A DNA stretch of 13,397 bases, from NCBI GenBank assembly GCA_028277225.1, contig JANQHB010000025.1, positions 1 through 13,397 on the forward strand, read 5' to 3'. The notes beneath the pieces were generated by a model that saw only the letters and a program-made list of their open reading frames with translations, was not told the origin of the DNA and made no database searches. This DNA comes from Chlorobium sp. (GTDB lineage Bacteria; Bacteroidota; Chlorobiia; Chlorobiales; Chlorobiaceae). The translations under genes and the position numbers were made by a program. Shown in pieces: positions 6,613-13,270 of this stretch. Numbering within the stretch: position 1 is the stretch's first letter; every line of letters begins with the position of its first letter.

Positions 6613-7552
6613 AAGGACTTTTCCCTCCCGCATCATAGCCATAGCTTTTCAGCAGGGCTTTTTTCTTTCTCCAGTCGGGACGCACCTTGACGAAAAGTTC
6701 AAGGAATACCGGGCGGTCGAGGAGTTTTTCGATATCCTTTCTTGCCGCTGTTCCGAGCTTTTTCAGGGCCGATCCTTTTTTCCCTATGAGAATATGTTTC
6801 TGTGATTCACGCTCGACGATGATCGAGCTGCGGATGACATCTTTTTTCGACGGGTCGTCGAGATGCTGTTCCCGGAACTCGTCGATCACGACCTCAGTCG
6901 CGTATGGGATTTCCTCTGCGTAGAACAGGAAAACCTTTTCCCGGATGATTTCGCTGACAAAAAAACGTTCAGGAGCAGTACTGAGAATGCCTTCCGGGTA
7001 GAGCGGGGCATCCAGAGGGAGACAGGGCAGTATGGCTTTGAGCAGCATGTCTGTTCCTTTTCCTTCAAGAGCGGAGACGGCAAGAGCGGTATGCGGTTTC
7101 CACCGGTTTCTGATTTGCTCCAGAATGTCATCAGAGGTCTCTTTTTTCAACAGGTCGGCCTTGTTCAGAACAGCAATGACGGGCTTCTGTATGTCATGGA
7201 GCCATTCTTTGAAAAGCGTTCCGGCAAATTCCCGGTCATAGTTGTCTGTTTTGCCGGATGCAGGAATCAGGGCGATAATCACATCGGCTTCATTCAGTGT
7301 CTGGCAGACTGTTTTCAACATCGACCGGTGCAGTTCCCGGAAAGGGTTCATAATGCCCGGGGTATCGAGAAAAATGATCTGGGAACGGTCATCATGGTAG
7401 ATTCCCGTTATCTTTTTTCTGGTTGTCTGGGGTTTGGGCGTTACAATGGAAAGCTTGTGCTCTAAAAGATTGTTGAGCAGCGTCGATTTACCTGCATTCG
7501 GGGGGCCGACAAGAGCTGCGTGACCGCAGAAAAAATCTCTTTCCATGGGCAT
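6611..7552 (-). CDS. era: GTPase Era
   Basis: A 313-residue Era-type GTPase that binds the 3' end of 16S rRNA and helps 30S maturation. The GTPase domain shows G1 GPPNAGKST (16-24), the switch-I threonines in PQTTRKKITGI (41-51), G3 DTPG (63-66), G4 NKAD (130-133) and G5 SAL (160-162). The C-terminal KH domain has an ATEVVIDEF strand (218-226) and the RNA-binding GKKG loop (257-260) in IVERESQKHILIGKKGS. Length is normal. Two starts are possible, MPMERDFF at 7552 or Met3; the longer is given, and only a weak AGG lies directly before it. It converges with rpsA and diverges from rodA across a 252-bp spacer. Its stop codon abuts a dispersed repeat. Confidence 0.96.
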   Translation of the reverse strand: MPMERDFFCGHAALVGPPNAGKSTLLNNLLEHKLSIVTPKPQTTRKKITGIYHDDRSQIIFLDTPGIMNPFRELHRSMLKTVCQTLNEADVIIALIPASGKTDNYDREFAGTLFKEWLHDIQKPVIAVLNKADLLKKETSDDILEQIRNRWKPHTALAVSALEGKGTDMLLKAILPCLPLDAPLYPEGILSTAPERFFVSEIIREKVFLFYAEEIPYATEVVIDEFREQHLDDPSKKDVIRSSIIVERESQKHILIGKKGSALKKLGTAARKDIEKLLDRPVFLELFVKVRPDWRKKKALLKSYGYDAGGKSP

Positions 7553-7804
7553 ACCTGGGCTTGGACTTGGAAAATGCTTGTACTATAAGAAAAAATATTG
7601 TAACTGGTGAAGTGCGGGTGTTACTGAAACCTTAACTGAGCGTCCCGACGCGTCGGGATACAGCTGCATTCCCTGCGCCTTGCATCTCCGGCATGTTCGA
7701 CAATCGCCCGGTTTAGGTGAAAACTCATTCAGGTTTATTACAATGCACGAGCCTCTGATCCCGCTCATACCAGTACAACCGTTCAACACTTTTTCTTGCC
7801 GACA
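7553..7804. promoter_or_regulatory. Divergent spacer era/rodA with 16-bp perfect palindrome
   Basis: A 252-bp region between divergent genes, so promoters for both era and rodA should lie here, but I see no convincing -35/-10 pair. Its main structure is the perfect palindrome TCCCGACGCGTCGGGA at 7643-7658. It is preceded by AACTGAGCGT (7634-7643), which recurs at 13304-13313, and followed by a GTTTAGGTGAAAA stretch near 7712 that appears inverted near 13293-13305. The palindrome could be an operator, a dispersed repeat or a transcript hairpin; no T-run follows it. No gene of its own is supported. Confidence 0.45.
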
Positions 7805-9031
7805 ATGAAGAAGTTGTACAATCAATTTGATATATGGCTCTTCCTTTTCATGGTCGGGCTTGTGCTCTTCGGGTTCCTTGCAATTTACAGTGCAAGTAAC
7901 GGTGTAGGTGCAGTTGACCTTTTCTACAAGCAGCTCGCATGGTTTGGTATTGGCCTTCTGGCCATGGCATTCATCTACTATACCGACCACAGGGTGATTA
8001 TAGAAAATGCGTATATCCTGTATGGTATCGGGCTTCTTCTCCTGATACTGGTCCTGTTTTTCGGGACAAAAGTTGCAGGCGCGACAAGCTGGGTTCGTAT
8101 TGGTGTCATCAATATTCAGCCGTCCGAAATAGCAAAAGTGACGACAATACTTGCATTTGCCCGTTATCTTTCAAGTGATAACACGGACCTTTCCAATCCG
8201 TTCGATGTTGCGATTGCTTTTGCAATCGCGCTTGTTCCGGTTGTCCTTGTCATGCTCCAGCCTGACATGGGTACAACACTGACCTATCTTTCTTTTATTT
8301 TTCCCACGCTGATCATGGCAGGGTTCAACGCCTACTATCTGCTGTTGCTGGCAATACCTGTTGTTCTCGGCATTGCAGGATTTATCAATGTCTACATGCT
8401 GATCGGCCTCACGGCGGTGTTTTTTCTGTTGCTGTATTTTATCTCCAGGGGATTCAAATTTATCAATATCGCGACAACGGTCATTGGATTTGTCGGTGGA
8501 CTGATCACCTTCAGATATGCAGCAATGATTCTGAAACCGCACCAGTTGAAACGTATCCAGACTTTTCTCGACCCGATGTCCGATCCCCAGGGCGCCGGAT
8601 ACAACGCCCTGCAGGCAAAAATAGCGATAGGATCAGGCGGCATTTTTGGAAAGGGATTTCTTGAAGGAACACAGACACAGCTTCGTTTTATACCCGCTCA
8701 GTGGACCGATTTCATATTCTGCGTTATCGGTGAAGAGATGGGGCTGATAGGAAGCCTTCTCTTGCTCGGTCTTTTTCTTGGACTCTTTCTCAGAATGCTC
8801 TGGCTGATCATTATCATCAAAAACAAGTTTGTCGAAGCGACACTGATCGGATTTGTCTCTATTTTTATGGCGCATGTCATCATCAATATCGGTATGACGA
8901 TCGGGCTGTTTCCCGTTATCGGTGTTCCGCTTCCTTTCCTCTCCTACGGAGGATCATCGCTCCTTGGCAACATGATCATGGTCGCCATCGCCATGAACTT
9001 TTTCAGAAACAAACGGCATTTGGGGTATTAA
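7805..9031 (+). CDS. rodA: Rod shape-determining protein RodA (SEDS glycosyltransferase)
   Basis: A 408-residue polytopic inner-membrane protein of the SEDS family, the peptidoglycan polymerase that elongates the side wall with its partner class B PBP. Signatures: LQPDMGT (151-157), KRIQTFLDP and GAGYNALQAKIAIGSGG before the large periplasmic loop, AQWTDFIF (298-305) with the presumed catalytic Asp302 corresponding to the essential loop Asp of E. coli RodA, EEMGLIGS, and PFLSYGGSSLL (377-387). About ten membrane segments are evident. The RodA rather than FtsW assignment rests on the LQPDMGT/WTDFIF style and overall length. The ATG at 7805 is preferred over an in-frame TTG at 7796; neither has a clear ribosome binding site. 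No PBP2 or mreCD gene is adjacent here. A repeat element starts within a few bases of the stop. Confidence 0.93.
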   Translation: MKKLYNQFDIWLFLFMVGLVLFGFLAIYSASNGVGAVDLFYKQLAWFGIGLLAMAFIYYTDHRVIIENAYILYGIGLLLLILVLFFGTKVAGATSWVRIGVINIQPSEIAKVTTILAFARYLSSDNTDLSNPFDVAIAFAIALVPVVLVMLQPDMGTTLTYLSFIFPTLIMAGFNAYYLLLLAIPVVLGIAGFINVYMLIGLTAVFFLLLYFISRGFKFINIATTVIGFVGGLITFRYAAMILKPHQLKRIQTFLDPMSDPQGAGYNALQAKIAIGSGGIFGKGFLEGTQTQLRFIPAQWTDFIFCVIGEEMGLIGSLLLLGLFLGLFLRMLWLIIIIKNKFVEATLIGFVSIFMAHVIINIGMTIGLFPVIGVPLPFLSYGGSSLLGNMIMVAIAMNFFRNKRHLGY

Positions 9032-9033
9032 GG

Positions 9034-9170
9034 GGGATCGTGAATCGTGAATCGTAAATGGGGGAAGATAGGTAGTGGGTAATGGGGAATAGGTATTAGG
9101 AAAGAGAAAGAAAGGAGACCGGATGGCCGGAAACCGGAGACCGGTTCGCGAGGGAAAAAGCAGTATGATT
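9034..9170 (+). repeat. CCGG-rich dispersed element, copy B
   Basis: The core at 9062-9170 is the reverse complement of the core of copy A (2465-2576), with only a 3-bp indel between them. The 5' part (9034-9061) holds ATCGTGA-type heptamers. The core then has GGTAGTGGGTAATGG heptamer-like sequence (9071-9100) and the GGAGACCGG/GGCCGG block. It directly follows the rodA stop, in the same orientation relative to rodA as copy A has to ychF. Confidence 0.93.
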
Positions 9171-9185
9171 GATGGCCGATGTACT

Positions 9186-9216
9186 TATAGGTCATATAGG
9201 ACCCATAGGACCTATA
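9186..9216 (+). repeat. 9-bp tandem array (TATAGGACC)n
   Basis: Three 9-bp units and a partial fourth: TATAGGTCA, TATAGGACC, CATAGGACC, TATA. A related degenerate array lies at 13243-13270. The AGGACCTAT/ATAGGTC motifs are nearly self-complementary, so the array can also fold on itself. Confidence 0.85.
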
Positions 9217-9220
9217 CAAT

Positions 9221-9268
9221 GCCTTCCAATGTATCCGCATTGCAACAAATCAACAACTATCTTCACCC
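9221..9268 (+). repeat. Dispersed module CCTTCCAATGTATCCGC, copy 2
   Basis: Bases 9221-9238 are identical to 1536-1553, and the AACAAATCAACAACTATCTTC part matches with a gap. The module leads directly into the heptamer array at 9269. The window's first bases look like the end of a third copy. Confidence 0.85.
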
Positions 9269-9331
9269 TATTACCTATTACCTATTACCTATTACCTATT
9301 ACCTATTACCTATTACCTATTACCCATTACC
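9269..9331 (+). repeat. Heptamer tandem array (TATTACC)n
   Basis: Eight exact TATTACC units (9269-9324) and one CATTACC (9325-9331), upstream of mtaB. It is 38 bases from the proposed start codon. Bases 9302-9331 can pair with 9071-9100 (26 Watson-Crick pairs and two G-U pairs of 30). Confidence 0.95.
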
Positions 9332-9369
9332 GATTCACCACCTGACACCCGATGCTCCCGATTGAATGT

Positions 9370-10728
9370 ATGATGATGAAAAAGGTACAGGATGTAAAGC
9401 GTGTTCTCATCCGGACGCTTGGATGCAAACTCAATTATGCCGAAACCTCGGCAATCCTCGAGGATTTTGTCAAAAAGGGGTGGGGAGTATCGACCGGAGA
9501 GGATCGTCCGGACCTTGTGATTATCCATACCTGCGCTGTTACCGGTAAGGCGGAGCAGAAGTCGAGGCAGCTGATTCGAAAAATGATACAGACCTATCCT
9601 GACAGCCGTATTGTCGCCGTCGGCTGTTATGCCCAGTTGCAGCCCGACAGGCTCGAGAAGATCGAAGGAATCGACGGAATTCTCGGAAGCGAAGAAAAAT
9701 TCGATACGGCAAACTATCTCGGAGAGGCTGCAAGCAGGGTTCAGTGCGATATCATTTCCATGCCATCGATAAAAGATGCCGTTGCGGCTCATTCACTTGT
9801 CACGGAACGATCGTCCGGCAGGACGAGGGGATTTTTAAAGATCCAGGACGGTTGCGATTACGGTTGTGCTTATTGTACGATTCCGATGGCCAGGGGGCAC
9901 TCAAGGTCGGTTCCATTGGCCGAAGTACTTGAGGGAGCAGGCAGGCTTTCGGATGCAGGGTACCGTGAAATCGTCCTGACAGGCGTGAATATAGCCGACT
10001 ACCGCAGCGGTGGGGCAGACCTGATCGAACTGCTCAGGGAACTGGATCAGCTTGCCGGGTGCAGGATCAGGATAAGCTCCATTGAACCTGACGTTCTGAG
10101 TGACAAGCTGATCGAGACGGTCGCATCTTCATCGAGGATCATGCCGCACTTTCATTTGCCGCTTCAGTCGGGTTCGGACAGCATTCTTGCGGCAATGAGG
10201 CGTCGTTATACCACGACCGGCTACAGGGAGCGGCTTCTGAGAGCAGTGTTCACCATTCCCCGTTGTGCCATTGGCGCTGATGTTGTAACCGGTTATCCCG
10301 GGGAAACGGACGCGGATTTTCAAAAGGCATTCTCCTTTATCGAAGCACTGCCGGTTGCCTATCTTCATGTCTTCCCCTGTTCTGTCAGGCCGGGAACTGT
10401 TCTTGCGGGCCAGGTCGCATCGGGAGAACGCGACATTTTCTCTCCGGATGAAATTCGATCCAGAAGCCGGAAACTTCTGGCGCTGGCGGAAAGAAAAGAG
10501 AATGAATTCCTGGATCGTTCTGTGGGCCAAAGGTTCCAGGTGCTGATGGAAGACTGCAGCGAAGACGCAGGCGGTGAGTACGTTCTTTCAGGTTACTCGG
10601 AAAATTATCTGCGCGTGCACGTTCGTTTGTCTTCGGCCAATGCCCGGGGGATGGTTGGAAAGGAGGTGCAGGTGCTCATTGAAAAGAAGGGCGAAGATTT
10701 GAATTTAGAGGGCAGATTTGTAACTTGA
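9370..10728 (+). CDS. mtaB: tRNA t6A37 methylthiotransferase MtaB (radical SAM)
   Basis: A 452-residue MiaB-family enzyme. MtaB converts N6-threonylcarbamoyladenosine at tRNA position 37 to its 2-methylthio form. The N-terminal domain opens with RTLGCKLNYAE, the TxGCKxN variant that separates MtaB from MiaB and RimO, and supplies cluster cysteines Cys19, Cys55 and Cys86. The radical SAM motif GCDYGCAYCTIP gives Cys162-x3-Cys166-x2-Cys169. HFHLPLQSGSD and GADVVTGYPGE are standard family motifs. A C-terminal TRAM-like RNA-binding segment starts near FQVLMEDCSED. Start choice: three consecutive ATGs (9370, 9373, 9376) begin MMMKKVQD, more natural than the in-frame ATG at 9352, which adds six residues; none has a Shine-Dalgarno. 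Probably the first gene of an operon with apt, 49 bases downstream. Confidence 0.93.
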   Translation: MMMKKVQDVKRVLIRTLGCKLNYAETSAILEDFVKKGWGVSTGEDRPDLVIIHTCAVTGKAEQKSRQLIRKMIQTYPDSRIVAVGCYAQLQPDRLEKIEGIDGILGSEEKFDTANYLGEAASRVQCDIISMPSIKDAVAAHSLVTERSSGRTRGFLKIQDGCDYGCAYCTIPMARGHSRSVPLAEVLEGAGRLSDAGYREIVLTGVNIADYRSGGADLIELLRELDQLAGCRIRISSIEPDVLSDKLIETVASSSRIMPHFHLPLQSGSDSILAAMRRRYTTTGYRERLLRAVFTIPRCAIGADVVTGYPGETDADFQKAFSFIEALPVAYLHVFPCSVRPGTVLAGQVASGERDIFSPDEIRSRSRKLLALAERKENEFLDRSVGQRFQVLMEDCSEDAGGEYVLSGYSENYLRVHVRLSSANARGMVGKEVQVLIEKKGEDLNLEGRFVT

Positions 10729-10777
10729 GTACCGTTTTTTTCAGAATATGCCCAAACCCTTTTAAACACCTGCTCAA

Positions 10778-11311
10778 ATGGCTATCAAATCCCGTATCCG
10801 CACTATCCCTGATTATCCGAAAAAAGGGATCATGTTTCGAGATATCACGACTTTGCTCAAGGATCCGGTCGGCTTCAGGCTGGTGATCGACCAGTTTACG
10901 CAGCACTATCTTGAAAACGGGATTGATTTCGATATGATCGTCGGTATGGAAGCCAGGGGTTTTATCATCGGAGGCGCCTTGTCCTATACGCTTGGAAAAG
11001 GATTTGTGCCGATCAGAAAGCCCGGAAAGCTTCCCGGTAAAACCGTTGACCAGGAATACCAGCTCGAATATGGTACCGATAAAGTTGAAATGCATATCGA
11101 TGCACTTGCAGAAGGAACACGTGTTCTTCTTGTAGACGATCTGCTGGCAACGGGAGGAACTGCTGCTGCCGGTGCAGCGCTTGTCGAAAAAGTAGGTGGA
11201 GAAATCGCTGAAATGGCATTTATCGTGAATCTTCCCGATATCGGTGGACAGAAAAAACTGCAGGACAAAGGATACAAATTGTATTGTCTCACCGAGTTCG
11301 AGGGGGAATAA
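10778..11311 (+). CDS. apt: Adenine phosphoribosyltransferase
   Basis: A 177-residue purine-salvage enzyme converting adenine and PRPP to AMP and pyrophosphate in the cytoplasm. The family N-terminus IRTIPDYPKKGIMFRDIT (7-24) contributes to adenine recognition. GMEARGFIIGGALSY (56-70) and VPIRKPGKLPG (77-87) are typical Apt segments. The PRPP-binding motif VLLVDDLLATGGT (116-128) is intact, including both aspartates. Length is typical of the family. The ATG at 10778 is the only sensible start; the leader lacks a ribosome binding site. The stop codon is 5 bases before the start of the antiporter gene, so the two are very likely co-transcribed. Confidence 0.96.
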   Translation: MAIKSRIRTIPDYPKKGIMFRDITTLLKDPVGFRLVIDQFTQHYLENGIDFDMIVGMEARGFIIGGALSYTLGKGFVPIRKPGKLPGKTVDQEYQLEYGTDKVEMHIDALAEGTRVLLVDDLLATGGTAAAGAALVEKVGGEIAEMAFIVNLPDIGGQKKLQDKGYKLYCLTEFEGE

Positions 11312-11316
11312 GGCAT

Positions 11317-12789
11317 ATGCGTGATATAGCGGTTCGTACTCTGTTACTGGCAGTTGTTTCGGTTATAGTTTTCCAGGCAGGGTTTCCCTTTCCTTTGTTT
11401 GCTTCAGAAGCGGCTGATGCTGCGGGTCATGCTGCCGCTGCGGCTCATCATCTGCCGCCGGTATGGATGGTGATCCCTTTTGCCATTCTGCTGGTCATGA
11501 TTGCTACAGGCCCTCTTTTCTATCATCATTTCTGGGAGCATCATTATCCGAAGGTCTCAGTGGGTCTTGCAGCGGTTGTTGTGGTGTTTTACGCGTTTTT
11601 CATGGACCATGGTACACATGCGCTGCTTCACACGCTTGAAGAATACATCTCTTTTATAGCGCTTATCGCATCATTGTTTGTTGCATCCGGTGGCATTCTG
11701 ATCAGGATCGGTGCAAGGGGACGCCCCCTGGTAAACGGCGGTTTGCTCTTTTTCGGCTCAATTCTTGCCGATGTTATCGGTACCACAGGAGCATCCATGC
11801 TCTTGATCCGTCCTTATATGAGGATCAACGAGGGGCGCCTGAAACCGTTCCATATTGTCTTTTTCATTTTTCTTGTCAGCAATATCGGCGGAGGGTTGAC
11901 CCCGATCGGTGATCCGCCGCTTTTCCTTGGCTTTCTCAAGGGTGTTCCGTTTTTCTGGATCATGAAAGAGATATGGTTGATCTGGCTTGTTACTGTTGTT
12001 GCACTTATCGTTATTTTCATGATATTCGATATTTCGGCAGGCAAGGGAACCATTCCTGAGGATTTTGAAAAACATGCCGGGAAACCACTGGAGATCAAGG
12101 GCGCACACAGCTTCATTTTTCTTGCTGTCATCATAGTTTCGGTGTTTCTCGATCCTGCGGTTATTCCTGGTTTTCCCAGTCTGCAGCAGATGCTGCACGT
12201 TCCTTTCGGAATCCGTGAGGTCATCATGTTTGCCGTTGCATTTTTTGCTTACAGGATGTCGGACAAGGAAGCAATGAAAGGTAACGAGTTCAACTTTGAG
12301 CCGATAAAGGAAGTGGCGTTTCTGTTTATCGGGATATTTGCCACTATGATCCCTGCGCTCGAACTTATCGGGGCCTATGCGGAATCGCATGCAGGGGATT
12401 TTTCCGTATCCCGCTTTTACTGGCTGACAGGTTCGCTGTCGGGAGTTCTTGATAACGCGCCGACCTACCTGAATTTCCTTGCAGGCTCAATGGGTAAATT
12501 CGGTTCTGATATCGGATCGGTCGAAGCGGTTCGAACGTTTGCCGACGGGATTGAGTCTCCGATAGCATCGGATGTTCCTTCGAACGTCTATCTGCTTGCG
12601 ATATCAGTCGCAGCAGTATTTTTCGGCGCAATGACCTATATCGGAAATGCACCGAACTTCATGGTTAAAAACATAGCCGAGCAGTCGGATATCGATGTGC
12701 CGAGTTTTATTGAATATGTCTACAAGTATTCGCTCCCGATACTGGTTCCGCTGTTCTTCATCATCTGGTGGGTGTTTTTTAATTACTAA
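11317..12789 (+). CDS. Na+/H+ antiporter-like integral membrane protein (ion transporter superfamily)
   Basis: A 490-residue protein with an apparent N-terminal signal or first membrane segment (residues 5-29), a His/Ala-rich stretch (about 31-46, including HAAAAAHH) and some 11-12 further hydrophobic segments. Motifs GASMLLIRPYMR (158-169), GDPPLFLGFL (198-207), SGVLDNAPTYLNF (375-387) and GNAPNFM (443-449) form two related halves. They are typical of the ArsB/NhaD/citrate-transporter (IT) superfamily, in the branch usually annotated as sodium:proton antiporter. The transported ion is an inference. The ATG at 11317 is chosen over an in-frame TTG at 11284 that overlaps apt: it has GGGGGA and AAGG upstream and gives a clean signal-like N-terminus. 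It sits 5 bases after apt and 20 before the next gene. Confidence 0.85.
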   Translation: MRDIAVRTLLLAVVSVIVFQAGFPFPLFASEAADAAGHAAAAAHHLPPVWMVIPFAILLVMIATGPLFYHHFWEHHYPKVSVGLAAVVVVFYAFFMDHGTHALLHTLEEYISFIALIASLFVASGGILIRIGARGRPLVNGGLLFFGSILADVIGTTGASMLLIRPYMRINEGRLKPFHIVFFIFLVSNIGGGLTPIGDPPLFLGFLKGVPFFWIMKEIWLIWLVTVVALIVIFMIFDISAGKGTIPEDFEKHAGKPLEIKGAHSFIFLAVIIVSVFLDPAVIPGFPSLQQMLHVPFGIREVIMFAVAFFAYRMSDKEAMKGNEFNFEPIKEVAFLFIGIFATMIPALELIGAYAESHAGDFSVSRFYWLTGSLSGVLDNAPTYLNFLAGSMGKFGSDIGSVEAVRTFADGIESPIASDVPSNVYLLAISVAAVFFGAMTYIGNAPNFMVKNIAEQSDIDVPSFIEYVYKYSLPILVPLFFIIWWVFFNY

Positions 12790-12809
12790 TCACCTTACAC
12801 TAACTATCT

Positions 12810-13196
12810 ATGAAAGGATTCGTCCAGGCTATTCGTGACGGGGAAAAGGGTTTGATCTTCAGGAATTCGGTTTTTCTGCCTTTTCATCTCGAGATACTCA
12901 GTATATGGGTCGGAAAGGAGATGTCGCTGCTTGCGGTGCCGGACGTGTACACCGATTTATCTGACAGAAACGGCCATATCGCGATGCGTACGGGAGAGAC
13001 CTACACGAACATTGTTTTCAGAAAAGGCGGGGATCTGCGAAAGGAGCTTGGCCATGACAAAGGCCATATTATCATACAGGCAGCAGAAAAAGGAGCCGAC
13101 ATCTTTCGCCATGAAAACAGACACTATATCAAAGTCTGTTTTACCAACAAACATACCCTTGAGTTTGAACTCGTGGATGATCCGTTTTATCTGTAA
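12810..13196 (+). CDS. Hypothetical protein, 128 aa
   Basis: I do not recognise this family. It is a soluble, charged protein without signal peptide, membrane segment, cysteine or obvious enzymatic motif. The sequence alternates short hydrophobic strands with charged turns (FRNSVFLPFHLEILSIWVG; MRTGETYTNIVFRKG; HYIKVCFTNKHTLEFELVDD), suggesting a small beta-rich domain; His and Lys are common near GHDKGHII. Note that one cysteine does occur late (KVCF). It begins 20 bases after the antiporter stop in the same direction, so it probably belongs to the mtaB-apt-antiporter transcript. The codon style matches its neighbours and the frame is clean over 128 codons, which supports a real gene. The start ATG lacks a Shine-Dalgarno, as do most starts here. 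It could be a lineage-restricted protein. Confidence 0.75.
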   Translation: MKGFVQAIRDGEKGLIFRNSVFLPFHLEILSIWVGKEMSLLAVPDVYTDLSDRNGHIAMRTGETYTNIVFRKGGDLRKELGHDKGHIIIQAAEKGADIFRHENRHYIKVCFTNKHTLEFELVDDPFYL

Positions 13197-13213
13197 TACG
13201 GGTTGTTGAGGTG

Positions 13214-13225
13214 CTGCAATTGCAG
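13214..13225. repeat. 12-bp palindrome downstream of the last gene
   Basis: CTGCAATTGCAG is a perfect palindrome 18 bases after the stop codon. It has no T-run, so a terminator role is doubtful. The rest of 13197-13397 holds the 9-bp array, the AACTGAGCGT copy (13304-13313), and a small AGAGA-GGTTA-TCTCT hairpin (13373-13387); no gene is seen. Confidence 0.4.
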
Positions 13226-13242
13226 TATACATGAAGGCATCA

Positions 13243-13270
13243 TATAGGTCCTATAAGTTCCATAAGTATA
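13243..13270 (+). repeat. Degenerate 9-bp tandem array, second locus
   Basis: TATAGGTCC, TATAAGTTC and CATAAGTAT at a 9-bp period. Preceded by GGCATCATATAGG, it resembles the array at 9186-9216 and is probably an older, decayed member of that family. Confidence 0.65.

Noticed and set aside
7583..7990. - strand 135-codon frame across the rodA start and the palindrome
   Set aside because: It overlaps the rodA 5' end antisense and the repeat-like spacer; there is no recognisable domain.
9028..9240. - strand open frame of 70 codons after rodA
   Set aside because: It is made entirely of repeat copy B and the 9-bp array; the protein similarity to 2326-2733 reflects DNA repeats, not a gene family.
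9032..9369. Complete insertion sequence or attachment site
   Set aside because: There is no transposase or integrase, no target-site duplication that I can define and no tRNA gene nearby; the modules are short and composite.
11284..11316. TTG start giving the antiporter 11 extra residues
   Set aside because: It overlaps apt by 28 bases and adds a charged leader before a clean signal-like segment; the ATG at 11317 has better ribosome-binding context.
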